26,363 nt of DNA, taken from assembly GCA_041301185.1 (NCBI GenBank), contig JBFYSV010000126.1, positions 1 to 26,363 of the forward strand, given 5' to 3'. A program made the position numbers and the translations under genes. The notes beneath the pieces were generated by a model. The model was given only the letters and a program-made list of their open reading frames with translations, was not told where the DNA came from and made no database searches. This stretch comes from JAQBDA01 sp041301185 (lineage in GTDB: Bacteria > Chloroflexota > Anaerolineae > Anaerolineales > UBA4823). Of the stretch, positions 1 to 8,393 are shown in pieces; the stretch's first letter is position 1, and each line of letters starts with the position of its first letter.

Positions 1-845
1 ATGCCTGCGACTTCGATACAGTGCTGCCGGCTTTGGTTTGCCAGCGCCTTTATGGCAAGAAAATCATTTATGATATTTTTGACTTCTATGCCGACCACCT
101 GCGGGCAACACCAAACTGGATCAAGAGTGCCATCCGTAACGTCGACCTGCGCGCCATCGATCGGGCAGAGGCGGTCATCCTGGCAGATGAATCGCGTTGG
201 GAGCAAATCCGCGGCTCCAATCCCAGGTTAAGCGCGGTCATTTACAACACCCCTGAAGAAGCCGAACCTAAAACCACCGCCGAGTCCCGCATGCCATCTT
301 CTGACCGCCTGCAGATCGCATATATCGGCTTGCTGCAGGTGGAGCGCGGCTTACTAGAATTACTGGCGGTTTTAGGCGGGCATCCAGAGTGGGGCCTGCA
401 CCTGGCCGGCTTTGGCGGCGATGAAAGCCGCCTGCTGGAAGCAGCCCGAGATCTGCCCAATGTGCACTGGCATGGCAGGCTCCCTTACACCCGCGCCATC
501 CAAATCAGCGCTGAGGCTGATATCCTGATTGCTACTTATGATCCCGTTATTCGCAACCACCGCTATTCGAGTCCCAACAAGGTATTTGAAGCGATGCTCC
601 TGGGCAAGCCGATCATCGTCGCCCAGGATACCAATATGGACCACATCATCCGACAGGCAGATTGCGGAATTGTGATTCCTTATGTCGATATCCCCGCCCT
701 GGAAGCCGCCTTGCTTCGCTTGCAACAAGACCTCGACCTGCGCCTGCGCCTGGGACGCAACGCCCGCCAGGCTTACGATACCTCCTATAGCTGGAAGATC
801 ATGCAACAGCGCCTGCTTGAGCTATACCAGAGGCTGGCTGCCTGA
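1..845 (+). CDS. GT4-type glycosyltransferase, 5' end missing
   Basis: This gene probably transfers a sugar from a nucleotide donor to a lipid-linked glycan on the inner face of the membrane. The reading frame is open to the window edge. The residues before the first in-frame GTG (position 21) already read as glycosyltransferase sequence (ACDFDTVLPAL, then IIYDIFDFYADH), so the true start lies upstream and about 280 residues are visible. The C-terminal half is a GT-B Rossmann domain: QIAYIGLLQVERGL opens it, GLHLAGFG follows, and the EX7E-like donor site region is SSPNKVFEAMLLGKPII. It is followed 15 nt later by a second glycosyltransferase and then by lipid-carrier, chain-length and polymerase genes, which places it in an envelope-polysaccharide operon. 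Family membership is clear; donor and acceptor cannot be read from sequence. Confidence 0.88.
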   Translation, partial: ACDFDTVLPALVCQRLYGKKIIYDIFDFYADHLRATPNWIKSAIRNVDLRAIDRAEAVILADESRWEQIRGSNPRLSAVIYNTPEEAEPKTTAESRMPSSDRLQIAYIGLLQVERGLLELLAVLGGHPEWGLHLAGFGGDESRLLEAARDLPNVHWHGRLPYTRAIQISAEADILIATYDPVIRNHRYSSPNKVFEAMLLGKPIIVAQDTNMDHIIRQADCGIVIPYVDIPALEAALLRLQQDLDLRLRLGRNARQAYDTSYSWKIMQQRLLELYQRLAA

Positions 846-860
846 GAGCAGGATTACCCG

Positions 861-1991
861 ATGACCAGGCTCTTGCTATCATCCAACACCGACTGGTACC
901 TGTATAATTTCAGGCTGGCCCTGGCGGAATATATGCGTGCGGCAGGTCTGGAGGTTGTGCTGGTATCTCCGTATGGGCGATTCGTCCCCAGCCTCAAACA
1001 GCATGGCTTTCGCTGGATACCTTGGGAACTGGGACGCCAATCTACCGCGCCGTGGGGAGAGATAGATTCTCTGCGCCAGATCTATGCCATCTACCGCCGC
1101 GAAAAACCCGACCTGGTGCACCACCACACCATCAAACCAGTGCTGTATGGCTCATTGGCAGCCCGCCTGGCAGGCGTGCCAGCGATCGTCAACTCCATCA
1201 CCGGGCGGGGCTATATTTTCCTGGGCGAGGAGCGCAAAGCGCGTGTGCTAAAAAGACTGGTCGTGCCCTTGTACCGGCTGGCATTCAGATCGCCGCGCTG
1301 CGGGGTGACTTTCGAGAACGAAACAGACCAGGAATATTTTCTAACCAACCGCCTGGTGCCCAAAGAACGCACCTGGCTGATCGAGGGAGTGGGCGTGGAC
1401 CCGCGACGGTTCGCACCCCAACCAGAGCCTGCAGGCACGCCGGTAATTATGTTAGCCGCTCGGATGCTATGGGACAAAGGGGTTGGCGTGCTGGTTGAGG
1501 CAGCGCGCCAGCTGAAAGCCGAAATCCCGGTGCGCGTGGTGCTGGTTGGAGAGCCCGATCCCGGCAACCCAGGGACAGTCAGCAGCCAGACGCTGGAGAA
1601 ATGGCACGTAGAAGGGATCATCGAATGGTGGGGGTGGCGCCCCAATATGCCGGAAGTCTACAATCAGAGCCACATCGTGACCCTGCCCACCATGTACGGC
1701 GAAGGCGTGCCCACCACTTTGCTGGAAGCCGCGGCTTGCGGTCGCCCGCTGGTCGCCAGTGATATCCCTGGTTGCCGCCAGGTTGTCCTGGAAGGGCAGA
1801 ATGGTTTTCTGGTACCGCCTAACGACCCGGCTGCCCTGGCGCAAACCCTGAAGCGCCTGGTTGGTGATGCGGCACTACGTGGTAGAATGGGAGCAGCGAG
1901 CCGCCAGTTGGTAATGCGTAAATTCACCCATGCCCAGGTACATACCGCCACGCTTGAGGTGTATCAGCATGTACTGGGGAAACAAACTTAA
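861..1991 (+). CDS. GT4 family glycosyltransferase (PglA/CapM-like)
   Basis: The product is a 376-residue GT-B glycosyltransferase, full length for GT4. The N-terminal acceptor domain begins SNTDWYLYNFRLALAEYM and contains the HHHTIKPVLYGSLAARL segment seen in enzymes that act on undecaprenyl-diphospho-sugars. The C-terminal donor domain has RMLWDKGVGVLVEAAR and the EX7E stretch GEGVPTTLLEAAACGRP, followed by the nucleotide-sugar loop ASDIPGCRQVV. The ATG at 861 lies 15 nt after the preceding stop, with an AGGA-like Shine-Dalgarno about 10 nt upstream. The nearest well-known relatives are PglA/CapM-type transferases (known family similarity). That it adds the second or a later sugar of a repeat unit primed by the next gene is an inference from order. 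Confidence 0.92.
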   Translation: MTRLLLSSNTDWYLYNFRLALAEYMRAAGLEVVLVSPYGRFVPSLKQHGFRWIPWELGRQSTAPWGEIDSLRQIYAIYRREKPDLVHHHTIKPVLYGSLAARLAGVPAIVNSITGRGYIFLGEERKARVLKRLVVPLYRLAFRSPRCGVTFENETDQEYFLTNRLVPKERTWLIEGVGVDPRRFAPQPEPAGTPVIMLAARMLWDKGVGVLVEAARQLKAEIPVRVVLVGEPDPGNPGTVSSQTLEKWHVEGIIEWWGWRPNMPEVYNQSHIVTLPTMYGEGVPTTLLEAAACGRPLVASDIPGCRQVVLEGQNGFLVPPNDPAALAQTLKRLVGDAALRGRMGAASRQLVMRKFTHAQVHTATLEVYQHVLGKQT

Positions 1992-2036
1992 GTATTCAAC
2001 CCTGATCCAGCGAGTCCTGCATCTGTGCTCACTCTG

Positions 2037-3032
2037 ATGTCGTTTCGCAATATCTTAGTCGCCGCTTTGCTCTCCCTGGCGATTGCGCCCCTGGCTCGCT
2101 GGCTGACGAACCGGCTTGGCCTGGTAGATATCCCCAATCGCGAGCTTCACAAGCAACATTCGACTGCTATCCCCATAGCCGGCGGATTAATCCTGGTAAT
2201 CTCGGTATATGTGATCAGCCTGTGGTTAGGCTTGTGGGAATCACAGACTGTCCGCGCCCTGCTGATATCTTCCAGCTTGCTCTTCTTGTTCGGTTTGTGG
2301 GATGATATTAAAAGCCTCACGCCACTGGTCAAGCTGATCGGTCAGGTACTGGGGGCGCTGGTGTTAATCCTGTTGGGTGTTCAGGTTCTGATCTTTCAGG
2401 AAAATTGGATCAATATTGTTCTCACCGTGCTCTGGGTGGTGGGGATCACCAACGCGTATAACTTTGTGGATAGCATGGATGGTCTGGCGGTCGGCCTGGG
2501 GGCGCAAGCTGCGGCCTTCTTCATGCTGGTCACCTCCGATTCCGGGCAGAGCGATCTTTCCCTGCTGAGCGCCATCTTGCTGGGAGCATGCGTGGGCTGT
2601 TTTTACTATAATGCCTTACCAGCGCGCTTTTTCCTGGGCGACTCCGGGTCGCAATTCCTCGGTTTTCTGCTTGCAGGGCTGGCGATTGCCTACAATCCAC
2701 CCGGATTCGAACCGCTACAATCCTGGTATATCCCAATCCTGCTGATGGGAATCCCTATCTTCGATATCACCCTGGTCGTTTATTCTCGTTTGCGTCATAG
2801 GCGTCCAATTTATAAAGCCTCGCGCGACCACACCTACCACCGCCTGGTGAAGCTGGGCATGAGCTCGAATCGAGCTGTGCTCAGTATGCATATCGGCGCC
2901 CTGTTATTGGGGTGCGCAGCCTTTGTCGGTCTGGGCTTGCCACCTCTTCTGGCGACCACCTCGTTTGCTGCCATCCTGCTCTTGGGACTGGTCGCCTTAC
3001 TCACCCTAGAGATCAAAAGCCAACCTCTATAA
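2037..3032 (+). CDS. WecA/MraY-like undecaprenyl-phosphate glycosyl-1-phosphate transferase
   Basis: This multi-span enzyme of the polyprenyl-phosphate GlcNAc/MurNAc-pentapeptide-1-phosphate transferase family moves a sugar-1-phosphate from a UDP-sugar to undecaprenyl phosphate, starting a glycan repeat. All family signatures are visible in order: DIPNRELHKQHSTAIPIAGG near the N terminus, GLWDDIKSL, the Mg-binding NAYNFVDSMDGLAVG, FFLGDSGSQFLGFLLAG, and the cytoplasmic loop with SRDHTYHRL. About ten hydrophobic segments are present. I prefer the ATG at 2037 (331 residues); a GTG at 2025 in the same frame is also possible, and neither has a strong Shine-Dalgarno. Flanking glycosyltransferase and Wzz/Wzy-like genes favour a WecA-type role in polysaccharide initiation over MraY, since no mur genes are nearby. 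Confidence 0.93.
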   Translation: MSFRNILVAALLSLAIAPLARWLTNRLGLVDIPNRELHKQHSTAIPIAGGLILVISVYVISLWLGLWESQTVRALLISSSLLFLFGLWDDIKSLTPLVKLIGQVLGALVLILLGVQVLIFQENWINIVLTVLWVVGITNAYNFVDSMDGLAVGLGAQAAAFFMLVTSDSGQSDLSLLSAILLGACVGCFYYNALPARFFLGDSGSQFLGFLLAGLAIAYNPPGFEPLQSWYIPILLMGIPIFDITLVVYSRLRHRRPIYKASRDHTYHRLVKLGMSSNRAVLSMHIGALLLGCAAFVGLGLPPLLATTSFAAILLLGLVALLTLEIKSQPL

Positions 3033-3117
3033 TCCACTTTTTCAGCAGGCTCACCGGGTGCGCCAAGCACCCTGATCATTGTGATTTGCCTGCCTGGATA
3101 TGCCGTACAAGGTCTAC

Positions 3118-4146
3118 ATGCTGAATGAATGGAATCCACGTGCTGAAATCCTGACCGCCACCCACCGTTGGCCGGTTATCATGCTATTCATCCTGGTGGG
3201 CAGCCTGGTTGGTGTTGCCATTGCTTATCTGCTGCCCTCCCCTTACCGCGCGGAAGCCAGCCTGCTGGTAGCATACAACGCCGATGTTCACCTCCGCAAT
3301 CCTGATGATTACAAAAATTGGCAGATGGAGCAGTTGAACCTCTTCATCCTTTCCAATGAAGTCCTCCAGGAGATCCTTGAGCGGTTGAAAACCCAGGACC
3401 AGGCCTGGTCTATGGCCACAATCGAGGACCTGAAGGACAGGTTGCATGTATATTGGCGGAATGCGGGGGAGTGGCGGCTGGTTGCAGAAAGCCCGGATCC
3501 TGAGCTCGCGGATGAGCTGGTCAACACCTGGGAGCAGGTCATCCTGGAGCAAATCGCCGCAGCCTCTGTGCACGCCAGCGCGGTGCTGAGCTTATCGACA
3601 AACCTGGATAACCTCTCCAACCAGCGCCTGGAGCTCAAGCTGCGCGCCACCCAGCTACAGCAGATCAGGCAGGCGCTGCAAAGCTGGATCCAGGCAACCA
3701 AGTCCTCTTCATCGAACGAACCGCTTGACACCCTGGAGCGCGAGTTCCTTCTATCCAGGGTTTCCAGCCTGGCAGGTTGGCATCCGCTGGGGATAGCCTT
3801 GCTGGATTCAGCCCCGCCAAGCGATGCCGGTGCACTCCAGTATATCCCGTGGCTGGAAGAGGCTCTGGTCCTCCTGGAAGAAGAGCTGGCATCCATTGAA
3901 CCCCAAACCAACCAGATCACTTCAGAATACGACGAGATGTATGCCGCCTGGTCAGAAGAGCTAAACGCTTCCCGCGGACTTACCGCTTTTTTAATAGTTG
4001 AGCCCCTGGACCAACAACCAGACTCGACCCAGCCCACCCGACCAACCAGCCTGCTGGCTTTTGTTGGCGGGCTGGTGGGGTTGCTGGTGTGGGGCTTGAT
4101 CTGGTTGGCGCGGCCGATAAGCCAGGCAAAGACACCCACCCGATGA
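3118..4146 (+). CDS. Wzz-like polysaccharide chain-length determinant
   Basis: The protein has the layout of a polysaccharide co-polymerase. A first transmembrane helix (about residues 18-38, VIMLFILVGSLVGVAIAYLL) is followed by the proline-containing motif PSPYRAEASLLV. A long periplasmic or extracellular helical region with many Leu/Gln/Glu heptads follows, then a second helix near the C terminus (LLAFVGGLVGLLVWGLIWL). There is no C-terminal Walker A or tyrosine-kinase domain, so it resembles plain Wzz rather than a Wzc/BY-kinase fusion. I chose the ATG at 3118 because AAGG lies 5 nt before it; an ATG at 3100 in the same frame would add six residues. Its TGA overlaps the ATG of the next gene (ATGA at 4143-4146), so it is probably translationally coupled to the polymerase whose product length it would control. 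Confidence 0.82.
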   Translation: MLNEWNPRAEILTATHRWPVIMLFILVGSLVGVAIAYLLPSPYRAEASLLVAYNADVHLRNPDDYKNWQMEQLNLFILSNEVLQEILERLKTQDQAWSMATIEDLKDRLHVYWRNAGEWRLVAESPDPELADELVNTWEQVILEQIAAASVHASAVLSLSTNLDNLSNQRLELKLRATQLQQIRQALQSWIQATKSSSSNEPLDTLEREFLLSRVSSLAGWHPLGIALLDSAPPSDAGALQYIPWLEEALVLLEEELASIEPQTNQITSEYDEMYAAWSEELNASRGLTAFLIVEPLDQQPDSTQPTRPTSLLAFVGGLVGLLVWGLIWLARPISQAKTPTR

Positions 4147-5636
4147 CGGTTGCCACTCCCGCCCCCAGCGCCTTAAGTCGAGTACTGGCAAGCCTCTCGC
4201 GCCTTGCCTGGATCCTGTTCCTGGTCTTCCTGCCGGTGACCAGCTTCCCATTCCTGCCGCCGGCACTGGGCGGCGGCACACTTGTCCGCCCGCTCTCCAT
4301 CTATCCATTACTCATTTTGCTGGTGCTCTCCACCATACCCCACCTGCTGAGAAAGCCGGTTCCCAAAACCTTGCTCACCCTGTTACCGTTTGTCTGTGTT
4401 GCAACGGCTGCCTCCGCCCTGTCACTGCTGAGAGATATCGACCCCGTGCTGGGGATTTCTGTGCCCGACCGCACCCTGCGAGCCTTGCTCACCCTGGCAG
4501 TGGGCGGCGCCATCTACACCACAGTCGCCCTCACCCCGCGCACTCCTGATGAGCTGCGCGCTGCTCTGCGCTGGCTGTACGCTGGTTTCAGTGTTGCCTT
4601 GCTGTGGGGCTCCCTACAAGCGATCTATATCGTCCATTACAACGGCGATTACTTCCGCTTCTTGCAGAAAATTCAACGCTTCTTTTCCACCCGCAAATTA
4701 TTCACCACTCGCATCTCCGGGATGACATACGAGCCTAACTGGTTTGCCGAGCAAATCAGCATGTTGTTAATCCCCTGGTTGCTGGCCTCGGTACTCTCCG
4801 GGTATAGCCTGTTCCGCTGGCGCTGGCGATTTATCACGGTCGAATTGCTCCTGCTGGCATGGTCAGTGGTCGTATTGGCATTTACCTTCTCGCGAGCTGG
4901 CCTGGCCAGCCTGCTCGTCCTGGCTATCCTAGGGGTGATCGTGTTCCGGTCTCACCACCCGGCTAAGGCAGCTAAACAGGCTGCCCCTCTGCGAACCTGG
5001 CTCTTGCGTTTCGCAGAGGCTGGCGTGGCGTTGGTTGTGCTGGGATCGGTCATCTACTTTGCGGGCACAAAAAACGATTTCTTCGCCCGGATCTGGAATT
5101 ACTGGACTGTAAAAAAAGAGCCCACCCTCTCTGGCTATTTCGAGTACCTGGGATTCGGCGCTCGCTTCACCTATGGCGGGACTGCTTTTGCTGTGTATAC
5201 CGATTATCCTACCCTGGGGGTTGGGCTTGGGAATTACGCCTACTATTTTGACGAGCACCTGCCTGCCATCCCGCTGGCTGAGACCCCGGAGATCTTACGC
5301 ATTGTCACCCCGGATGCCAGCCGCAACCGCCTGATTACGCCTAAGAACTTTTACTACCGCCTGTTATCCGAGACCGGATTGGTTGGCTTTGCAGCTTTCA
5401 TGGCATTTGTAGTCGCTGTTCTGGGATGCGCCCTGGTACTGTGGCTATCTAAGTCAAAAGATGAACGCTATTGGGGTACGGCTGGCTTATTGGGGATCGT
5501 TGCTTTTGGGTTGGGGGCAATTTCTTACGACTCTTTTGCCTTGCCGAATATGTGGGTCATCTTCGGGCTGGTAACTGCATCAGCCTGGCTATACTCTTCA
5601 AACATTAAGCCTAACAGCGTTGATTCTGATCTATAA
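4143..5636 (+). CDS. O-antigen ligase/Wzy-type polymerase
   Basis: This is a 497-residue integral membrane protein with roughly eleven to twelve hydrophobic segments. It has one large hydrophilic loop in the second half and the Wzy_C/WaaL-family stretch VVVLAFTFSRAGLASLLVLA, whose conserved Arg is part of the active-site surroundings in that family. Members either polymerise undecaprenyl-linked repeat units or ligate finished glycan to an acceptor. The Wzz-like gene directly upstream favours a polymerase here, by inference. The ATG at 4143 is chosen because it forms an ATGA overlap with the upstream stop; an earlier GTG at 4089 would overlap the previous gene by 58 bases. It is the last gene of the polysaccharide run. 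Confidence 0.86.
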   Translation: MTVATPAPSALSRVLASLSRLAWILFLVFLPVTSFPFLPPALGGGTLVRPLSIYPLLILLVLSTIPHLLRKPVPKTLLTLLPFVCVATAASALSLLRDIDPVLGISVPDRTLRALLTLAVGGAIYTTVALTPRTPDELRAALRWLYAGFSVALLWGSLQAIYIVHYNGDYFRFLQKIQRFFSTRKLFTTRISGMTYEPNWFAEQISMLLIPWLLASVLSGYSLFRWRWRFITVELLLLAWSVVVLAFTFSRAGLASLLVLAILGVIVFRSHHPAKAAKQAAPLRTWLLRFAEAGVALVVLGSVIYFAGTKNDFFARIWNYWTVKKEPTLSGYFEYLGFGARFTYGGTAFAVYTDYPTLGVGLGNYAYYFDEHLPAIPLAETPEILRIVTPDASRNRLITPKNFYYRLLSETGLVGFAAFMAFVVAVLGCALVLWLSKSKDERYWGTAGLLGIVAFGLGAISYDSFALPNMWVIFGLVTASAWLYSSNIKPNSVDSDL

Positions 5637-5696
5637 TTGCCACCTGTTAGCTCTCATTTTCGTTTAGGCAAGAGTTTTGCACTTGAATGGCATATT

Positions 5697-5735
5697 GTTG
5701 GAGTTCGGGCGGGATTCGTTTGCCCAAACTCCAAC
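5697..5735. repeat. 14-bp inverted repeat with 11-nt loop before the peptidase gene
   Basis: The arms at 5697-5710 (GTTGGAGTTCGGGC) and 5722-5735 (GCCCAAACTCCAAC) pair over 14 bases with one mismatch. No T-run follows on either strand, so it is not a classical intrinsic terminator, though it could still end the polysaccharide transcript. Part of the left arm (5702-5708, AGTTCGG) can instead pair with CCGAACT at 5735-5741, giving a mutually exclusive helix. Confidence 0.6.
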
Positions 5736-5736
5736 C

Positions 5737-5751
5737 GAACTGTGTAAGTTC
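5737..5751. promoter_or_regulatory. Operator-like dyad before the peptidase gene
   Basis: GAACT (5737-5741) and AGTTC (5747-5751) form a perfect 5-bp dyad with a 5-base spacer. It is followed immediately by TATAAG and then by the Shine-Dalgarno AAGGG (5755-5759) of the gene at 5767. It could be a repressor site or part of an RNA fold. The spacing does not match the LexA pattern, which needs a 4-base gap. Confidence 0.35.
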
Positions 5752-5766
5752 TATAAGGGTTGAATC

Positions 5767-7815
5767 ATGGATCGTAAGTGGTCATTACCGGTAATCTTAC
5801 TTGTAATCATTTTGGTGATTACCTGTTGCATTTGTGTCTGCCTGTTACTAGGCTATGCTTTCTTCACGATCACCAGCTCCCAGGAATTCAGCGACCCCTC
5901 TCCCTGGCAAGCGCTCGGTTCACCTACCCCGGTGGTCCTGCGCCCAACCCCGCTGCCATCTCCTGCTGCAACTTCTGATCCTGGCAATCCAGTTATCGCC
6001 ATTCCTGAGCCGGTTACTGCATTCCAAACCTACCAGGAATTAGAGGACACGATCGTGCCGATCAATGATCTGTACGATCTTGCCCGCCGCCTGGATGGCA
6101 AAGAAAACATCCCGGTCACACTCGAAAAACCTGCCCCGCTTTATCGCCCAGGCGATCAGAAGGAATTTTGGATTTCGAACAACGATACCAATGCCTATCT
6201 CCCGGTAAAGGCGAATCTCCAATACATCACCGACCACGCCTATTTCTGGATTGAAGATGGCGTCCGTTACCGGGAGAGCGAGCTGGCATCCCTGGCAGAG
6301 ACATTTGAAAATCAAATCTACCCTAATAACCGGGAATTCTTTGGCAGCGAGTGGACCCCCGGCGTGGATGGTGACCCACACATCTATATTCTTTATGCGC
6401 GTAATGTGGGCTCCGGGATTGCCGGCTATTTCTCATCCAATGATTCATACAACCCCCAGATTGAAGAATATTCCAATGGTCACGAGATGTTCGTCTTCAG
6501 CGCCGATAACACTGCGTTGGATGAAGAATTCACCTATGGTGTGCTGGCTCATGAATTCCAACATATGATTCACTGGTATCGGGACCGCAATGAGTCCACC
6601 TGGCTGAACGAGGGCTTTTCTGATCTGGCGATGTTCCTGAATGGATATGATATTGGCGGGCATGACTTCCTGTACATTCTCGATCCCGATTTACAGCTCA
6701 ATGATTGGCCGAACGATAGCAGCGAGACTTCTCCGCACTATGGTGCATCTTTCTTGTTTACGAACTATTTCCTGGGCCGCTTTGGGGAGGATGCCACCCA
6801 AGCCCTGGTCGCTCATCCGGACGACGGGATGAGCAGCATCGACGCCTTGCTGGACGAGATCCAGATCACCGATCCGCTAGATGGCGAACCTATCGGAGCA
6901 GATGATGTCTTCGCCGATTGGGTAGTCGCATCTTTCTTGCAAGACAGCAGCCTGGCAGATGGGCGATACGCCTACAGCCTGTATCCGGATGCTCCCCAGC
7001 CATCTGAAACCGAGTTCATCCGCCCGTGTGATGATTCCACTCGCACCCGCGACGTCCGCCAATACGGGGTGGATTACATCCAGCTGGGGTGTAACCAGGA
7101 TACTACCCTGCGCTTCGAAGGCTCCACCCTGGTACGCATATTGCCCGAGGACCCTTACTCAGGCGAGTACGCATTCTGGTCAAATCGAGGGGATGAGTCT
7201 GACATGACCCTTACCCGCAGCTTTGACTTCACCGATCACACCGGTCCCCTGACCCTTTCATACTGGACCTGGTACGACATCGAAAAGGATTTCGATTATG
7301 TCTATCTCCTCGCCTCAGAAGACGGAGAGAGATGGGATATGCTCTTTCCTCCTTCTGGAACCGGATCGGATCCGACTGGCGCCAACTACGGCTGGGGCTA
7401 TAACGGCTTGAGCGGCGAGGAGCCGGTGTGGATTGAGGAGAGCGTGGATATCTCCCAATATGCCGGGAAGCAAGTCCAGCTGCGCTTCGAATATATCACC
7501 GACGCCGCCGTGAACGGCGAGGGTTTCATGCTGGATGACATTTCTATCCCTGAGATCGGCTATTTCTCCGATTTCGAACAGGATGATGGCGGTTGGGAAG
7601 CGGCGGGTTTCGTGCGCATTCAAAACATGATCCCCCAAATTTTTCGCCTCTCCCTGATCACGCTGGGCGACGAACCCCAGGTGCTGCCCATATCCCTATC
7701 AGCCGATAACACCGCCAATATTCCAGTGGGTTCCGACGAGGCTGTCCTGGTCGTCAGCGGCACCACCCGTTTCACCCGCCAGCCTGCTACCTACCGTTTT
7801 AGCTTTGTGCCCTGA
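5767..7815 (+). CDS. Membrane-anchored secreted zinc metallopeptidase (M30-like core, InhA-like C-terminal region)
   Basis: This 682-residue exported protein starts with an uncleaved-looking hydrophobic helix (about residues 7-32, with several Cys), then a Pro/Thr-rich linker. The catalytic domain carries HEFQH at 262-266 and a downstream WLNEGFSDLA with Glu282 as the likely third zinc ligand. This gluzincin-type arrangement resembles hyicolysin (M30) and related neutral zinc peptidases. The region from about residue 455 on (YSGEYAFWSNRGDESD, then SYWTWYDIE and the FMLDDISIPEIGY segment) resembles the beta-sandwich found after the catalytic domain in immune-inhibitor-A (M6) proteins. A Shine-Dalgarno AAGGG lies 7 nt before the ATG. 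It probably degrades extracellular protein; the exact MEROPS family is uncertain. Confidence 0.85.
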   Translation: MDRKWSLPVILLVIILVITCCICVCLLLGYAFFTITSSQEFSDPSPWQALGSPTPVVLRPTPLPSPAATSDPGNPVIAIPEPVTAFQTYQELEDTIVPINDLYDLARRLDGKENIPVTLEKPAPLYRPGDQKEFWISNNDTNAYLPVKANLQYITDHAYFWIEDGVRYRESELASLAETFENQIYPNNREFFGSEWTPGVDGDPHIYILYARNVGSGIAGYFSSNDSYNPQIEEYSNGHEMFVFSADNTALDEEFTYGVLAHEFQHMIHWYRDRNESTWLNEGFSDLAMFLNGYDIGGHDFLYILDPDLQLNDWPNDSSETSPHYGASFLFTNYFLGRFGEDATQALVAHPDDGMSSIDALLDEIQITDPLDGEPIGADDVFADWVVASFLQDSSLADGRYAYSLYPDAPQPSETEFIRPCDDSTRTRDVRQYGVDYIQLGCNQDTTLRFEGSTLVRILPEDPYSGEYAFWSNRGDESDMTLTRSFDFTDHTGPLTLSYWTWYDIEKDFDYVYLLASEDGERWDMLFPPSGTGSDPTGANYGWGYNGLSGEEPVWIEESVDISQYAGKQVQLRFEYITDAAVNGEGFMLDDISIPEIGYFSDFEQDDGGWEAAGFVRIQNMIPQIFRLSLITLGDEPQVLPISLSADNTANIPVGSDEAVLVVSGTTRFTRQPATYRFSFVP

Positions 7816-7892
7816 ACAATCGGTTCTTGGGAGTGTTTGATTTCGGTGTTTGACTGATCTAAAACTTTCGCTAGCATAACCTGTTAATCACA

Positions 7893-7935
7893 AAAAGCCG
7901 GCTTAGAGGGATTCCTCCAATACAAGCCGGCTTTT
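7893..7935. terminator. Bidirectional intrinsic terminator
   Basis: A perfect 12-bp stem pairs AAAAGCCGGCTT (7893-7904) with AAGCCGGCTTTT (7924-7935). The loop contains a small GAGG/CCTC helix. The plus strand continues with GTTTTT and the minus strand with TTTTTG, so it can terminate both the peptidase transcript and the converging YtxH gene. Confidence 0.88.
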
Positions 7936-7973
7936 GTTTTTATCAGGAAATTTATCAGGTAAAACCCAGGTAT

Positions 7974-8207
7974 CTACATCGCGGTTGGGTCCGGTTTCTG
8001 TGGCGCTCGCAGCGCTGATAACTGCTCCTGCAGTTCAGCCCGCCGCTCTGTGGCAGCTTTCTTTACCTCATCTTGAATATATGCACTCCGCTCCTGGATC
8101 TGGATGCGCATTTCCTCTCCAGAAACAGGCGCCAGCAAGATCGCGATCGTTGCCCCCACCAGCGCACCGCTGACAACGCCGGCAAAAAAACTTAGTAAAC
8201 GATTCAT
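7974..8207 (-). CDS. YtxH domain-containing protein
   Basis: This is a 77-residue protein with an N-terminal membrane helix (about residues 5-26, LSFFAGVVSGALVGATIAIL) followed by LAPVSGEEMR, the hallmark of YtxH-family proteins. A charged helical tail follows (RSAYIQDEVKKAATERRAELQEQL in effect, a likely coiled coil). In other bacteria YtxH proteins are linked to general stress responses, but no biochemical role is known. A good Shine-Dalgarno (AAGGAG) precedes the ATG by about 7 nt. It is monocistronic, ends at the bidirectional terminator 40 bases downstream, and is divergent from adenosine deaminase. Confidence 0.85.
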   Translation of the reverse strand: MNRLLSFFAGVVSGALVGATIAILLAPVSGEEMRIQIQERSAYIQDEVKKAATERRAELQEQLSALRAPQKPDPTAM

Positions 8208-8301
8208 GACAAACTCCTTGGCTCGAAATCTCGTAACAATCCCTGGCGCTGATGGGGTGCTGCGTTTTCGACAGCGAATCCCAATCAGTTTAGATTTGTT
8301 C

Positions 8302-8316
8302 TATAATTATTATACT
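8302..8316. promoter_or_regulatory. A/T-rich divergent promoter core
   Basis: The gap between the divergent YtxH and adenosine deaminase genes holds a cluster of -10-like boxes. On the plus strand these are TATAAT (8302-8307) and TATACT (8311-8316); on the minus strand TATAAT reads across 8314-8309. No convincing -35 hexamer is seen for either direction, so which box is used is unknown. Confidence 0.45.
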
Positions 8317-8319
8317 GGC

Positions 8320-8367
8320 AAACCGCTAAAAATACCCATGTAAAAATTGCTGCTCGGAAAGCGGTTT
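8320..8367 (+). repeat. Inverted repeat in the adenosine deaminase leader
   Basis: AAACCGCT (8320-8327) and AGCGGTTT (8360-8367) are perfect 8-bp inverted repeats 32 bases apart. They lie downstream of the -10-like boxes and end about 14 bases before the Shine-Dalgarno GGAGAG (8381-8386). They could form a leader hairpin or be two half-sites of an operator. Confidence 0.4.
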
Positions 8368-8393
8368 ATGTGCAATATCTGGAGAGAATATCC

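Noticed and set aside
3309..4139. Long open frame on the minus strand opposite the Wzz-like gene
   Set aside because: It is antisense to a gene with clear membrane-helix layout and coupled stop/start. Its translation is Ser/Arg-rich and low in complexity, as expected of a shadow frame.
5697..5735. Inverted repeat as a classical intrinsic terminator
   Set aside because: Neither strand has a T-run after the stem.
5737..5751. GAACT-N5-AGTTC as a second LexA box
   Set aside because: The GAAC and GTTC halves are 7 bases apart, not 4, and the inner bases do not fit the RNRY core.
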